Origin: JAVJSF01 sp040219555
GTDB taxonomy: Bacteria; Actinomycetota; Thermoleophilia; Miltoncostaeales; Miltoncostaeaceae
NCBI GenBank assembly: GCA_040219555.1
Contig: JAVJSF010000011.1
Location: forward strand, 1-32,479
Length of the DNA: 32,479 bases
Reading direction: 5' to 3'
Below are positions 16,294 through 24,303 of this stretch, piece after piece (the stretch's first letter is position 1; the number at the start of each line of letters is the position of its first letter). The position numbers and the translations under genes were made by a program. The notes below the pieces were generated by a model, which saw nothing but the letters and a program-made list of their open reading frames with translations, searched no databases and had not been told where the DNA came from.

Positions 16294-17607
16294 ATGGTGC
16301 CGATCCGGCGGTGCGCGCGATGGTGGCGCCGAGCGTTGGCCCTCGTCGTCGCCCTGGTCGCGGCGGGCCCCCTGCTGGCGGCCTGCGGCGGGTCCTCCGG
16401 CCCGCCCACGCTCGTCTGGTACGTCAACCCGGACCCGAATCCGCCCGCCGGCTTCGACGGGCCCTTCGGCCAGGCGGGCATCGCCGAGCGGTGCAGCACG
16501 GACCGGTACCGGGTCCGCACCGAGATCCTGCCGCAGAGCGCCACGGAGCAACGCATCCAGTTGCTCCGGCGCCTGGTGGCCAACGATGCGTCGATCTCGC
16601 TGATGAGCCTGGATCCGGTGTTCACCGCCGAGTTCGCCGCCGCGGGCTTCCTCGAGCCCCTGCCGGACGCCCTCGCGTCGTCTCTGTCCGAGGCGACACT
16701 GGAGGGCGCGACCCGCGGCGCGACCTGGGACGGGCGCCTCGTGGCGGCGCCGCTGTGGGCCAACACCCAGGTGCTGTGGTACCGCCGCTCGCTGGCCGAG
16801 CGCGCGGGGCTCGACATGACGCGGCCCGTGACCTGGGACCAGATCATCACCGCAGCGTCCGAGAACGGCGCGAGTGTGGGGGTCCAGGCGAACCGCTACG
16901 AGGGCTACGTCGTCTGGATCAACGCCCTCATCGAGGGGGCCGGCGGCTCCATCGTCAGCGATACCGAGGCCGGCCCCGACGCCTCGGTGGACATCGGCTC
17001 GGAGGCCGGCACCCGGGCCGCCGAGATCGTCAGCCGCCTCGCATCCTCACCCGCCGCCCAGGCGGATCTCTCGGTATCCAACGAGGGCACGGTCCTGGGA
17101 CCGCTGGGGTCCGACGGCGGCGGGTTCATGGTGAACTGGACCTTCGCCTACAACACGTTCGCCGGCGACCCGGCCGTGCTGGATGACCTGGGCTGGGTCC
17201 GCTACCCGCAGACCGTCGCCGGGCAGGAGTCGCGCCCGCCGATCGGCGGCATCAACGTCGGCGTGAGCCCCTTCTCCGAGCACACCGATCTGGCCCTCGA
17301 TGCGCTCGCGTGCATCACCTCCCCCGAGAATCAGTCGATCTACGCGGTGGAGACGGCCAACATGCCCGCCCGGCAGGCCGCCTACGACGACCCGGCCCTG
17401 CGTGACCAGTTCCCCGCCGACCTGCTCGACCTGTGGCAGGAGAGCATCGACACGGGTGGTCCGCGCCCGGCGTCGCCCTACTGGAACACCATCGTCAACG
17501 CGATCCTCTCCCGCTGGCACCCGGCCGGCTCGGTGGACCCGGAGTCGACGCCGGCGGCGTCGGCCGACTTCATCGAGCGGGCGCTCCAGGGGAAGGTGCT
17601 GCTGTGA
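16294..17607 (+). CDS. lpqY: LpqY-like sugar-binding lipoprotein
   Basis: This 437-aa solute-binding lipoprotein (SBP family 1) delivers a sugar to the SugAB-type permease. The basic N-terminus, hydrophobic core and lipobox LLAAC (cysteine 31) predict export and lipidation. The body resembles mycobacterial LpqY from memory: EQRIQLLRRLVANDASI, NTQVLWYRRSL, VQANRYEGYVVWINAL and the VDPESTPA tail. LpqY binds trehalose and related alpha-linked glucosides. Here the neighbourhood suggests sucrose as an alternative ligand, so the substrate is open. ATG 16294 is chosen over 16276 because AGGAGG (16282-16287) ends 6 nt before it. It starts a four-gene operon, with 22 nt to the next gene. Confidence 0.88.
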   Translation: MVPIRRCARWWRRALALVVALVAAGPLLAACGGSSGPPTLVWYVNPDPNPPAGFDGPFGQAGIAERCSTDRYRVRTEILPQSATEQRIQLLRRLVANDASISLMSLDPVFTAEFAAAGFLEPLPDALASSLSEATLEGATRGATWDGRLVAAPLWANTQVLWYRRSLAERAGLDMTRPVTWDQIITAASENGASVGVQANRYEGYVVWINALIEGAGGSIVSDTEAGPDASVDIGSEAGTRAAEIVSRLASSPAAQADLSVSNEGTVLGPLGSDGGGFMVNWTFAYNTFAGDPAVLDDLGWVRYPQTVAGQESRPPIGGINVGVSPFSEHTDLALDALACITSPENQSIYAVETANMPARQAAYDDPALRDQFPADLLDLWQESIDTGGPRPASPYWNTIVNAILSRWHPAGSVDPESTPAASADFIERALQGKVLL

Positions 17608-17629
17608 GACCCCGGCCGGGGGGCGGGCG

Positions 17630-18556
17630 ATGACCACCGACGCGGCGGGCGCGGCCCCGAAGGCGCGCAGCACCGATCGCTCGCGCGCGGAGGAGCGCCT
17701 CGGCTGGAAGCTGGTCGCCCCGGCGGTGGCGATCATGCTCGCCGTCACGGCCTACCCCATGCTGCGGGCGCTCTACCTGTCGCTGTTCCAGTACCGGGCC
17801 ACGGCCCCGGACGACCGCGAGTTCATCGGGGCCTCCAACTACGTGACGGTTCTCACCGATCCGCTGTGGTGGCAGGACGTCTGGAACACCGTCCTGATCA
17901 TGGTCGTCACCGTCGGCGTGGAGCTGGTGATCGGCTTCGCCTTCGCCTACGTGATGTGGAAGATCATCTTCGTGCGCGGGCTCATCCGCACCTCGATCCT
18001 GATCCCCTACGGGATCATCACGGTCGTCTCCGCCTTCGCCTGGCAGTTCGCCTTCAGCCTGAACAACGGCTTCGTCAACGGCTGGCTCCCGTTCGTCGAC
18101 AGCGACTTCAACTGGTTCGGCCAGCACTGGTCGGCCATGACGGCGATCATGGTCTCGGAGATCTGGAAGACCACGCCGTTCATGGCGCTGCTTCTGCTGG
18201 CCGGCCTGTCCCAGGTGTCCGGGGACATGGTCGAGGCGGCGAAGGTCGACGGGGCCACATGGTGGCAACGCCTGTTCAAGGTGATCCTGCCCAACATGCG
18301 AGCCGCGATCATGGTGGCGGTGCTCTTCCGCGCCCTCGACGCCTTCCGCATCTTCGACAACATCTACGTGATGACCCGCGGGGCGCAGGACACCGAGTCG
18401 GTGTCCTTCCTCACGTACCGCCAGATCATCGAGCAGTTCGAGCTCGGCCTGGGATCGGCGCTGTCGGTGCTGCTGTTCCTGTCGGTCCTGATCATCGCGT
18501 TCGTGCTGGTGAGGTTGTTCCGTGTGGACCTGGCGGCCGCGAGGAGGGAGTCCTGA
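17630..18556 (+). CDS. sugA: SugA-like sugar ABC permease
   Basis: This 308-aa inner-membrane permease (MalF type) has six predicted helices. The cytoplasmic coupling motif is EAAKVDGATWWQRLFKVILP (EAA loop), which docks onto the ATPase. The stretches LIRTSILIPYGIITVV and RALDAFRIFDNIYVMT closely resemble mycobacterial SugA as I recall it. The reading frame is open much further upstream, but homology starts at the ATG at 17630, 22 nt after the binding-protein stop. A GGGGGGCGGG run replaces a clean ribosome-binding site. Its stop overlaps the next gene's start by one base (TGATG). It forms the channel with the following permease. Confidence 0.93.
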   Translation: MTTDAAGAAPKARSTDRSRAEERLGWKLVAPAVAIMLAVTAYPMLRALYLSLFQYRATAPDDREFIGASNYVTVLTDPLWWQDVWNTVLIMVVTVGVELVIGFAFAYVMWKIIFVRGLIRTSILIPYGIITVVSAFAWQFAFSLNNGFVNGWLPFVDSDFNWFGQHWSAMTAIMVSEIWKTTPFMALLLLAGLSQVSGDMVEAAKVDGATWWQRLFKVILPNMRAAIMVAVLFRALDAFRIFDNIYVMTRGAQDTESVSFLTYRQIIEQFELGLGSALSVLLFLSVLIIAFVLVRLFRVDLAAARRES

Positions 18557-19386
18557 TGCGGGCGAGACGGAGTTCGGGCGTGGTGATCGGCGCCGTGCTG
18601 ATCCTGGTGTGGTGCCTGCTGCCCATCGTCTGGATCCTGTCCCTGTCGCTGAAGCCGGTGGAGGAGACCGCCGCGGGCAGCCCGCAGTTCCTCCCGAAGG
18701 ACTGGACGCTCGACAACTTCAGCGCCGTGCTGCAGAACGACGACTTCCAGCGCGCGCTGATCAACTCGTTCGGCATCTCGATCATCGCCACCGTCCTCTC
18801 GGTGGTCCTGGCCACGCTGGCCGCCTATGCCATCGCCCGGCTGCACTTCCGGGGCAAGCGTGTGGTGCTGACGATCGCGCTGGCCATCGCGATGTTCCCG
18901 GTGGTGTCCCTGATCGGCCCGCTGTTCGACATGTGGCGCACGCTGGGCCTGTTCGACACGTGGCCCGGACTGGTGATCCCCTACATGTCCTTCACTTTGC
19001 CGCTGGCCATCTGGACCCTGACCGCGTTCTTCCGCGAGATCCCCTGGGAGATGGAGCAGGCCGCCCAGGTGGACGGGGCCACCCCGTGGCAGGCGTTCCG
19101 CAAAGTGATCGTCCCTCTGGCCGCGCCGGGGGTGTTCACCGCCGCGATCCTGGTCTTCTTCTTCGCCTGGAACGACTTCGTGTTCGGCATCTCGCTCACA
19201 TCCACCACCAACGCACGACCGGTGCCGGCGCAGCTCGCGTTCTTCGTCGGCCCCGACCAGTTCAACCCGCCGGTGTCCACGCTGGCCGCCGCCGCCGTCA
19301 TGGTCACCGTCCCGGTGATCATCCTGGTGCTGCTGTTCCAGCGGAAGATCGTCGCGGGCCTCACGGCCGGCGCGGTGAAGGGGTAG
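18556..19386 (+). CDS. sugB: SugB-like sugar ABC permease
   Basis: This 276-aa permease of the MalG type is the second membrane subunit. It has an N-terminal helix (about 11-30), the conserved VWILSLSLKPVEE region and the EAA motif EQAAQVDGATPWQAFRKVIVP. FFFAWNDFVFGISLT is a typical signature of the group. The ATG shares its first base with the sugA stop, and GAGGAGGG lies upstream, so translation is coupled. A gap of 7 nt separates it from the ATPase gene. Much longer open frames in the same register start inside sugA and are not real. Confidence 0.93.
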   Translation: MRARRSSGVVIGAVLILVWCLLPIVWILSLSLKPVEETAAGSPQFLPKDWTLDNFSAVLQNDDFQRALINSFGISIIATVLSVVLATLAAYAIARLHFRGKRVVLTIALAIAMFPVVSLIGPLFDMWRTLGLFDTWPGLVIPYMSFTLPLAIWTLTAFFREIPWEMEQAAQVDGATPWQAFRKVIVPLAAPGVFTAAILVFFFAWNDFVFGISLTSTTNARPVPAQLAFFVGPDQFNPPVSTLAAAAVMVTVPVIILVLLFQRKIVAGLTAGAVKG

Positions 19387-19393
19387 GAGAGCC

Positions 19394-20593
19394 ATGGCCT
19401 CGATCCAGATGAAGAACATCGTCAAGCAGTACGGGGACGGGTTCCCCGCCGTCAACGACGTGAGCATCGACATCGCCGACGGCGAGTTCGTGATCCTCGT
19501 GGGGCCCTCCGGGTGCGGGAAGTCGACCCTCCTGCGCATGATCGTGGGCCTCGAGGACATCACCTCCGGCGAAATGGTGATCGCCGGCGAGCAGGTGAAT
19601 GACAAGGCGCCGCGCGAGCGCAACCTGGCGATGGTGTTCCAGAACTACGCCCTCTACCCCCACCTGACCGTCTACGAGAACATCGCCTTCCCGCTGCGCC
19701 TGGCCAAGAACATGAGCGAGGAGGAGATCGACCGCAAGGTGCGCGAGGCCAGCGCCACGCTGGAGCTGGACGAGCACCTGCAGCGCAAGCCCGGCAACCT
19801 CTCGGGTGGCCAGCGCCAGCGCGTCGCCATGGGCCGGGCGATCGTGCGCGAGGCCGACGCCTTCCTGTTCGACGAGCCGCTCTCCAACCTGGACGCCAAG
19901 CTGCGCGGCCAGATGCGCACCGAGATCTCCCGTCTCCAGAAGCGGCTGGGCATCACGACGGTCTACGTCACACACGACCAGACCGAGGCCATGACCCTGG
20001 GCGACCGCGTGGCGGTGCTGCGCCGCGGGATCCTGCAGCAGCTCGCTCCACCGCGCGAGCTCTACGAGCAGCCCATCAACCTGTTCGTCGCGGGGTTCAT
20101 CGGCTCGCCGCCCATGAACTTCATGCCGGCAACGGTGAAGGACGACCGGGTGGAGCTTCCCTTCGCGACGGTCGACCTGCCCGAGCACGTCCGCGGCGGC
20201 AGGATCCCCGAGGACACCCTGCTGATCGCCGGCATCCGGCCCGAGTACTTCGAGGACGCGAGCGTGATGGACCGCTCGAAGATCATCGAGGGGTCCACCT
20301 TCCGGGCGACCATCGACGTGGTGGAGTGGCTGGGGAACGAGGCGTACGGCTACATCCCCTACGACGCCCCGCCGGAGGTGGCCACCCAGCTGGAGGAACT
20401 GGCCAAGGAGCTCGACAGCGAGGCGCTGCGTACCCAGATCATCGTGGCGCTCGACTCGGCCAGCCGCATCCGGGATGGCGAGGAGGCCGAGCTGCACGTC
20501 GATTCGCGGCGCATGCACCTGTTCGAGCCGGGCTCGGGCGACAACCTCACCCTCCGGACCACCACCGAGGAGGGGGCCGGGACGGTGGCCTGA
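19394..20593 (+). CDS. sugC: SugC-like (UgpC/MsmK-type) transport ATPase
   Basis: This 399-aa ATPase powers sugar import. It shows Walker A GPSGCGKST (about 37-45), a Q-loop in MVFQNYALYPH, the signature LSGGQRQRVAMGRAIV, Walker B FLFDEP and the H-loop TVYVTHDQTEAMTLGDRV. The C-terminal TOBE/MalK-type regulatory region ends in HLFEPGSGDNLTLR, which resembles the end of mycobacterial SugC. Such ATPases sometimes serve several importers. GGAGAG precedes the ATG. The gene ends 3 nt from the convergent DUF4032 gene, and I see only a weak stem (GGC-TGA with TCA-GCC) in which the two stop codons could pair. Confidence 0.95.
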   Translation: MASIQMKNIVKQYGDGFPAVNDVSIDIADGEFVILVGPSGCGKSTLLRMIVGLEDITSGEMVIAGEQVNDKAPRERNLAMVFQNYALYPHLTVYENIAFPLRLAKNMSEEEIDRKVREASATLELDEHLQRKPGNLSGGQRQRVAMGRAIVREADAFLFDEPLSNLDAKLRGQMRTEISRLQKRLGITTVYVTHDQTEAMTLGDRVAVLRRGILQQLAPPRELYEQPINLFVAGFIGSPPMNFMPATVKDDRVELPFATVDLPEHVRGGRIPEDTLLIAGIRPEYFEDASVMDRSKIIEGSTFRATIDVVEWLGNEAYGYIPYDAPPEVATQLEELAKELDSEALRTQIIVALDSASRIRDGEEAELHVDSRRMHLFEPGSGDNLTLRTTTEEGAGTVA

Positions 20594-20596
20594 GAG

Positions 20597-21838
20597 TCAG
20601 CCCTCCTGCAGGCGCCGCTCGTCGGCGAGGCCCGGCAGCACCGAGGCCACGTACGAGTCGAGCGCAGCCTCGTTGCCCACCTGATGCCCGGCCCCGGCGG
20701 ACAGGGCGTCGCGGTGGCGCAGGACCTCGTGGAACAGTTCCGGGGGTTCGCGGCGTGAGCGCAGCGGCTCGGGGACGCGCGCGATCATCGGCTCGTAGAC
20801 CTCGCGCAGCCAGCGGTAGGCGGCCACCGCCTCGGGCACCGGGGCACCCTCCGAGCGCCCCAGCCACGCCCCGTAGGCCGCGATGTCGTTCAGCAGCCGG
20901 CGCGCCTGGTTCTCCTGCACCCTCACCCCCGTGCGGCCGGCCAGCGCGCGCGAGTGATGGCCCTCCTCGACGAGGGTCGGCCGGATGCGCAGGCGCTCCC
21001 CGTCGGCCGAACGCACCAGCGCGAGCTCCTCGACGTCGAAGCCCAGCTCGTGCAGTCGCTCCATGCGGCGGTTGATCTGCCAGGGCTCGTCGGCGCCCAC
21101 CTCGTCCTCGCGGGTCAACTCCAGCCACAGCGCGCGGTAGCGCTCGCCGAACCCGGCCGCCAGCGCGAACGGGTCGAGCCCCTCCTCGATGCGTCCCGCG
21201 GCCCGGAGGTCGAGCAACCCGCCTGCGATGTTCTCCACGGCCACCGCCACGTCGTTGTCGCGCAGGGCGCCGGTCAGCGTCGGCCGCCGCTCGGCGGTCT
21301 CGGCATCCACCAGGTAGGCCGTGAAGGCGCCGGCATCGCGGCGGAACAGAGCGTTGGACAGCGAGAAGTCGCCCCAGTAGAAGCCCTCCAGGTGCAGGCG
21401 CGCCATCAGCACGGCCCCGGCATCCAGCAGACGGTCCAGAAGCCCGGGCCGCCCGCGGCGGGCGAGCAGGTAGTGGTAGGGCAGCGAGTAGTCCAGATAG
21501 CGGGTGATCAGCGTGGCCCGCTCGGGCTCGGCCCCCGGCTTGCCCCCCTGCCCCGCCGGCGCACGCCAGCGCGCGACGCCGACCGGCTCGACCACGGGCA
21601 GTTGCTCCTCGCGGAGCTGCAGCAGCAGGCGGTACTCACGCCCGGCGGAGCCGGCATCGGTCTCCTTCACGGCATAGACGCGGTCGTCGTAGGCCACGAA
21701 GCGCACGATGTGGCGGGAGATTCCGCGCGCCATGCGCACCAGCCGGTTCGATCGCCAGCGCTCCAGCGGCTCGGACCAGGGCAGGTCGAGGAAGTCGGGG
21801 TGGCCGGCGCGCACCACCAGCTCGAGCTCGGAGGTCAT
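20597..21838 (-). CDS. DUF4032 protein with kinase-like fold
   Basis: This 413-aa protein has an N-terminal region resembling the LPS/aminoglycoside-kinase-like fold and a C-terminal region I recognise as DUF4032-like (about 215-375). Kinase elements are in place: AVKE with K58, a helix-C glutamate in REYRLL (E68), the catalytic loop WGDFSLSN (D157, N162; the usual histidine is tryptophan) and the metal aspartate in YLVDAE (D178). It may therefore phosphorylate a small molecule or sugar, but no substrate is known to me. The ATG overlaps the GH68 stop (ATGA), which indicates tight coupling and suggests action on a GH68 product or precursor. It could instead be a pseudokinase or regulator. Confidence 0.8.
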   Translation of the reverse strand: MTSELELVVRAGHPDFLDLPWSEPLERWRSNRLVRMARGISRHIVRFVAYDDRVYAVKETDAGSAGREYRLLLQLREEQLPVVEPVGVARWRAPAGQGGKPGAEPERATLITRYLDYSLPYHYLLARRGRPGLLDRLLDAGAVLMARLHLEGFYWGDFSLSNALFRRDAGAFTAYLVDAETAERRPTLTGALRDNDVAVAVENIAGGLLDLRAAGRIEEGLDPFALAAGFGERYRALWLELTREDEVGADEPWQINRRMERLHELGFDVEELALVRSADGERLRIRPTLVEEGHHSRALAGRTGVRVQENQARRLLNDIAAYGAWLGRSEGAPVPEAVAAYRWLREVYEPMIARVPEPLRSRREPPELFHEVLRHRDALSAGAGHQVGNEAALDSYVASVLPGLADERRLQEG

Positions 21839-23028
21839 CCGCGCTCGATGGCCGCCGTGGCCCCATCGATGCGCAGCCGCTGGAGCGGGGCGAGCGTCCC
21901 CCCGAAGTGGCGGCGCAGCGCATCGACCCCGTCGGCGGCGAGCTGGAGCGGGGTGACCCCGCCCAGCGAGTGGAAGTCGACGAAGCTCACCACCCGCAGG
22001 TCGGGGAGCACCAGCCAGGAGTAGGCCTGCAGCGGCTCGGCCGCGGGGTTGGCCAGCACGAGGCCCGAGCCGTTGAGGGGGGCGTAGGGCCCGGTGAGCG
22101 CCGGGGCGAAGAAGCCGTAGAGGCCCGTGGGCCCGGCGACGCCGGGGGCGAAGGTGTGTCGCTGGGTGGAGAAGAACAGGTGGTAGCGCCCGTCGTGCAT
22201 CACCAGGTGGGGCCGCTCGAGCTCGGTGTTGACCCCGTCGGCGTACAGCAGGGGCGCCGCCAGGCGGTGCTCGCCGCCGGCCCCCACCTCCGCCAGCCCC
22301 ACCGCGCCCGCGAACGTGCTGACGCCGTCCGGGCGCGAGGCGGCGAACACCACCCACTCGCGGCCGTCGGCGGGGTCGCGGAACGGGAACGGGTCGCGGA
22401 AGGCGGTGATGAACCCCAGTTCGCCGTGGTCGGCGTCGGTGCTCGCATAGATCGACCCGTCGGCCGCCAGCACCTCGCGGTGCGGCCTCCAGCCCGTGCA
22501 GCGGATGATCCCGCCCTCGGCCACCACCCGGGCGCTCGTGGCGACGATCCGCTGGCGCAGGCGGGGGGTCGTGGCATCGCGGCCGCCCGCGGCGGTGTAC
22601 AGCACCGCCAGGGTCGCATCGCGCTCGTCGTACACCGCCGTTCCCGCCCACTCGCGCGACCCCGGCGAGGCGCCGTCGGGGAACAGGTGGCCCAGGTCGC
22701 GCCAGCCACCGGGGCCGTGGCCGATCAGCCGCAGCCGGGCGATGTCGTGGCGCCCCCACGGGTCGCCGGTGGCCGGCGCCGACAGGGCCAGCCACAGATC
22801 CTCCCCCGCGACGGTGGCCGGGGTGCCGGCGGCGGTGCGCACGGGGGCGATGTCCCACAGGTCCAGGCCGGCCACCAGCGGTGCCACCTGGTCGGGGCGG
22901 ATCACCGGCAGCTCCGCGGCGGCCACGTCCGCTCTGGCCAGATCCTCGGCGCGCCAGACGCTGGTGGGCGGTCGGGGCGGCTTGACGCGCACCCGCGGAT
23001 GAGGGCTCTCGCCCGCTCCGGTCGCCAT
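21835..23028 (-). CDS. GH68 fructosidase/fructosyltransferase, apparently cytosolic
   Basis: This 397-aa five-bladed propeller enzyme belongs to GH68 (levansucrase, inulosucrase, beta-fructofuranosidase). TSVWRAEDL matches the family's N-terminal signature. The nucleophile is D59 (LWDIAPVR), the transition-state stabiliser D212 (FRDP) and the acid/base E271 (TELERPHLV). EWAG (127-130) replaces the usual EWSG. PTGLYGF, LTGPYAPLNGSGLVLANP and QAYSW also match. It should cleave sucrose, releasing glucose and transferring fructose to water or an acceptor. It has no signal peptide, whereas many GH68 enzymes are secreted, so it probably acts on imported sucrose. ATG 23028 is preceded by GGAGGGGGG. 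It is coupled to the DUF4032 gene by a 4-nt overlap. Confidence 0.9.
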   Translation of the reverse strand: MATGAGESPHPRVRVKPPRPPTSVWRAEDLARADVAAAELPVIRPDQVAPLVAGLDLWDIAPVRTAAGTPATVAGEDLWLALSAPATGDPWGRHDIARLRLIGHGPGGWRDLGHLFPDGASPGSREWAGTAVYDERDATLAVLYTAAGGRDATTPRLRQRIVATSARVVAEGGIIRCTGWRPHREVLAADGSIYASTDADHGELGFITAFRDPFPFRDPADGREWVVFAASRPDGVSTFAGAVGLAEVGAGGEHRLAAPLLYADGVNTELERPHLVMHDGRYHLFFSTQRHTFAPGVAGPTGLYGFFAPALTGPYAPLNGSGLVLANPAAEPLQAYSWLVLPDLRVVSFVDFHSLGGVTPLQLAADGVDALRRHFGGTLAPLQRLRIDGATAAIERG

Positions 23029-23062
23029 CGCCCCCCTCCGCTCGGGTCCCGCGGTCACGGCG

Positions 23063-23093
23063 ATGGTAGTCCACCTGCCCCCAATCGCGTTGG
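23063..23093 (-). promoter_or_regulatory. Candidate GH68 promoter and operator
   Basis: The minus strand reads TACCAT at 23068-23063, a possible -10, with the ribosome-binding site downstream. At 23081-23093, CCAATCGCGTTGG has CCAA/TTGG arms around a CG-rich core, resembling small LacI-type operators. No clear -35 is present, and the operator reading is tentative. Confidence 0.3.
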
Positions 23094-23139
23094 CGCTCGC
23101 GAACCCGTCCCCATCTGCTTCGACCTCCGAGACGAAGGC

Positions 23140-23145
23140 TAGTGT
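23140..23145 (+). promoter_or_regulatory. Predicted -10 of leaderless HEPN gene mRNA
   Basis: TAGTGT lies 6 nt before the ATG at 23152, with no Shine-Dalgarno sequence. Confidence 0.45.
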
Positions 23146-23151
23146 CGCATC

Positions 23152-24228
23152 ATGCCCACCCCGCTCACTCCCGATCCGGCGATTCCCGACCGGTGGTCGC
23201 CAACGGAGTTCGGCAGTCTCGTGGCCGCCACGTCCTTCGACGTGCCCGCCGCGTCGATCGCCGCCTACGCTCGCTGGTGGCAGCTCGAGTCGTGGCTCAG
23301 GCTGCTCGCCTACTTGGAGCTGCGCGCGCACTACGGCGCCGAGTGGCTCACACGAGTCGACCGACGTGCCGAGAACCGCGCGGCCCGCGAGGCAGAACGG
23401 GCCTACATGGGCAGCGCGGATGCGCAGAGCCCGTTGGCATACCTCGACGCAGGCAAGCTCTTTGAGCTCATTCGGGATGATTGGGCGCTTTTCGCTCCCT
23501 CGCTGCTTCCCCGCACGACGTGGGACGGCAAGGTGGAGGAACTGCTCCACATCCGTCATCGCTTGGGACACTGCCGCCGCCCCCATCTCGATGACCTCGG
23601 CCGCATCGAGCAGACCCTTCGAGACATCGAGAGTGGCGCGCGTGTGGCCCTCGACGCCTACTCGAGTTCGGAGCTCTCGGCGGAGGCCACCGGCGAACTC
23701 ATCACAGGGTGGTGCGGCCGTGCACATGCCGACGCACGGCGGCTGGTCCACCACGCCGAGCACCAGTACGGCATCGTCTTTGAGCTGCGCCACTCCGTTC
23801 GCCCCTGGGTGGACCGCTCAGTCCTGCGAGTCGCAGCTGGTGAGGAGGTACCCGGCGCCCTCTGGGAGGCGCGATTCCACCTCACGGGTGCCCACTACGA
23901 AGTCGATGCCAGGCGTTTCTCGGGTCACGGTGCGGTGAAGGCGCTCCTCGATCAGACGGTCTTCGTGGTGATCGAGAGCCCATGGTCGCTCGCGATCACT
24001 TTTCCCGCAGTCGATTCACCGGCAGCCGTTGCAGACGCGATCGGAGCACTCTTCGATGCCCTGATCGATGCAACGACGCTGCCTCACCAGCGCTCATGGA
24101 AGCCCGACGCCGAGTGGCCCCCGGACACGTCCGGCCTCGACCTCCGCTTTCAGGTAGGCACGGCCCTGAGCGTCTACGACGCGAGCATGGGAGACGTCTC
24201 CCTCTTCGGTGTCAGCAGGACCCGATAG
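23152..24228 (+). CDS. HEPN-motif protein (Swt1-HEPN-like)
   Basis: This 358-aa protein contains an alpha-helical region (about 40-170) with WWQLESWLRLLAYLELR and the motif R135-HRLG-H140, an R-x4-H signature of HEPN ribonucleases. IRHRLGHCRRPH followed by a helical LEQTLRD-type segment resembles Swt1-family HEPN domains. HEPN proteins are common in toxin-antitoxin, abortive-infection and RNA-processing systems. The C-terminal half (about 190-358) is unrecognised. GC content is visibly lower than in its neighbours (60-70% in the lines I counted), and codon choice includes more A/T-ending codons, suggesting transfer. It stands alone between convergent and divergent metabolic genes, with no antitoxin-like gene beside it. 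Confidence 0.75.
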   Translation: MPTPLTPDPAIPDRWSPTEFGSLVAATSFDVPAASIAAYARWWQLESWLRLLAYLELRAHYGAEWLTRVDRRAENRAAREAERAYMGSADAQSPLAYLDAGKLFELIRDDWALFAPSLLPRTTWDGKVEELLHIRHRLGHCRRPHLDDLGRIEQTLRDIESGARVALDAYSSSELSAEATGELITGWCGRAHADARRLVHHAEHQYGIVFELRHSVRPWVDRSVLRVAAGEEVPGALWEARFHLTGAHYEVDARRFSGHGAVKALLDQTVFVVIESPWSLAITFPAVDSPAAVADAIGALFDALIDATTLPHQRSWKPDAEWPPDTSGLDLRFQVGTALSVYDASMGDVSLFGVSRTR

Positions 24229-24303
24229 GCGCTGGCGGTAGTTCGCTCCTGAGGGCGGGCTGTTGCTTCTCCCGTAGTTGGCGACGAACGGACGGCAAGG
24301 TGG

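Noticed and set aside
18364..19623. 419-codon minus-strand frame across sugB and sugC
   Set aside because: Low-complexity Asp/His/Arg/Gln composition; antisense to well-supported transporter genes.
23029..23793. Extension of the GH68 frame upstream to 23793
   Set aside because: The extra 250 codons overlap the HEPN gene antisense, whereas ATG 23028 has a strong ribosome-binding site and family homology begins just after it.
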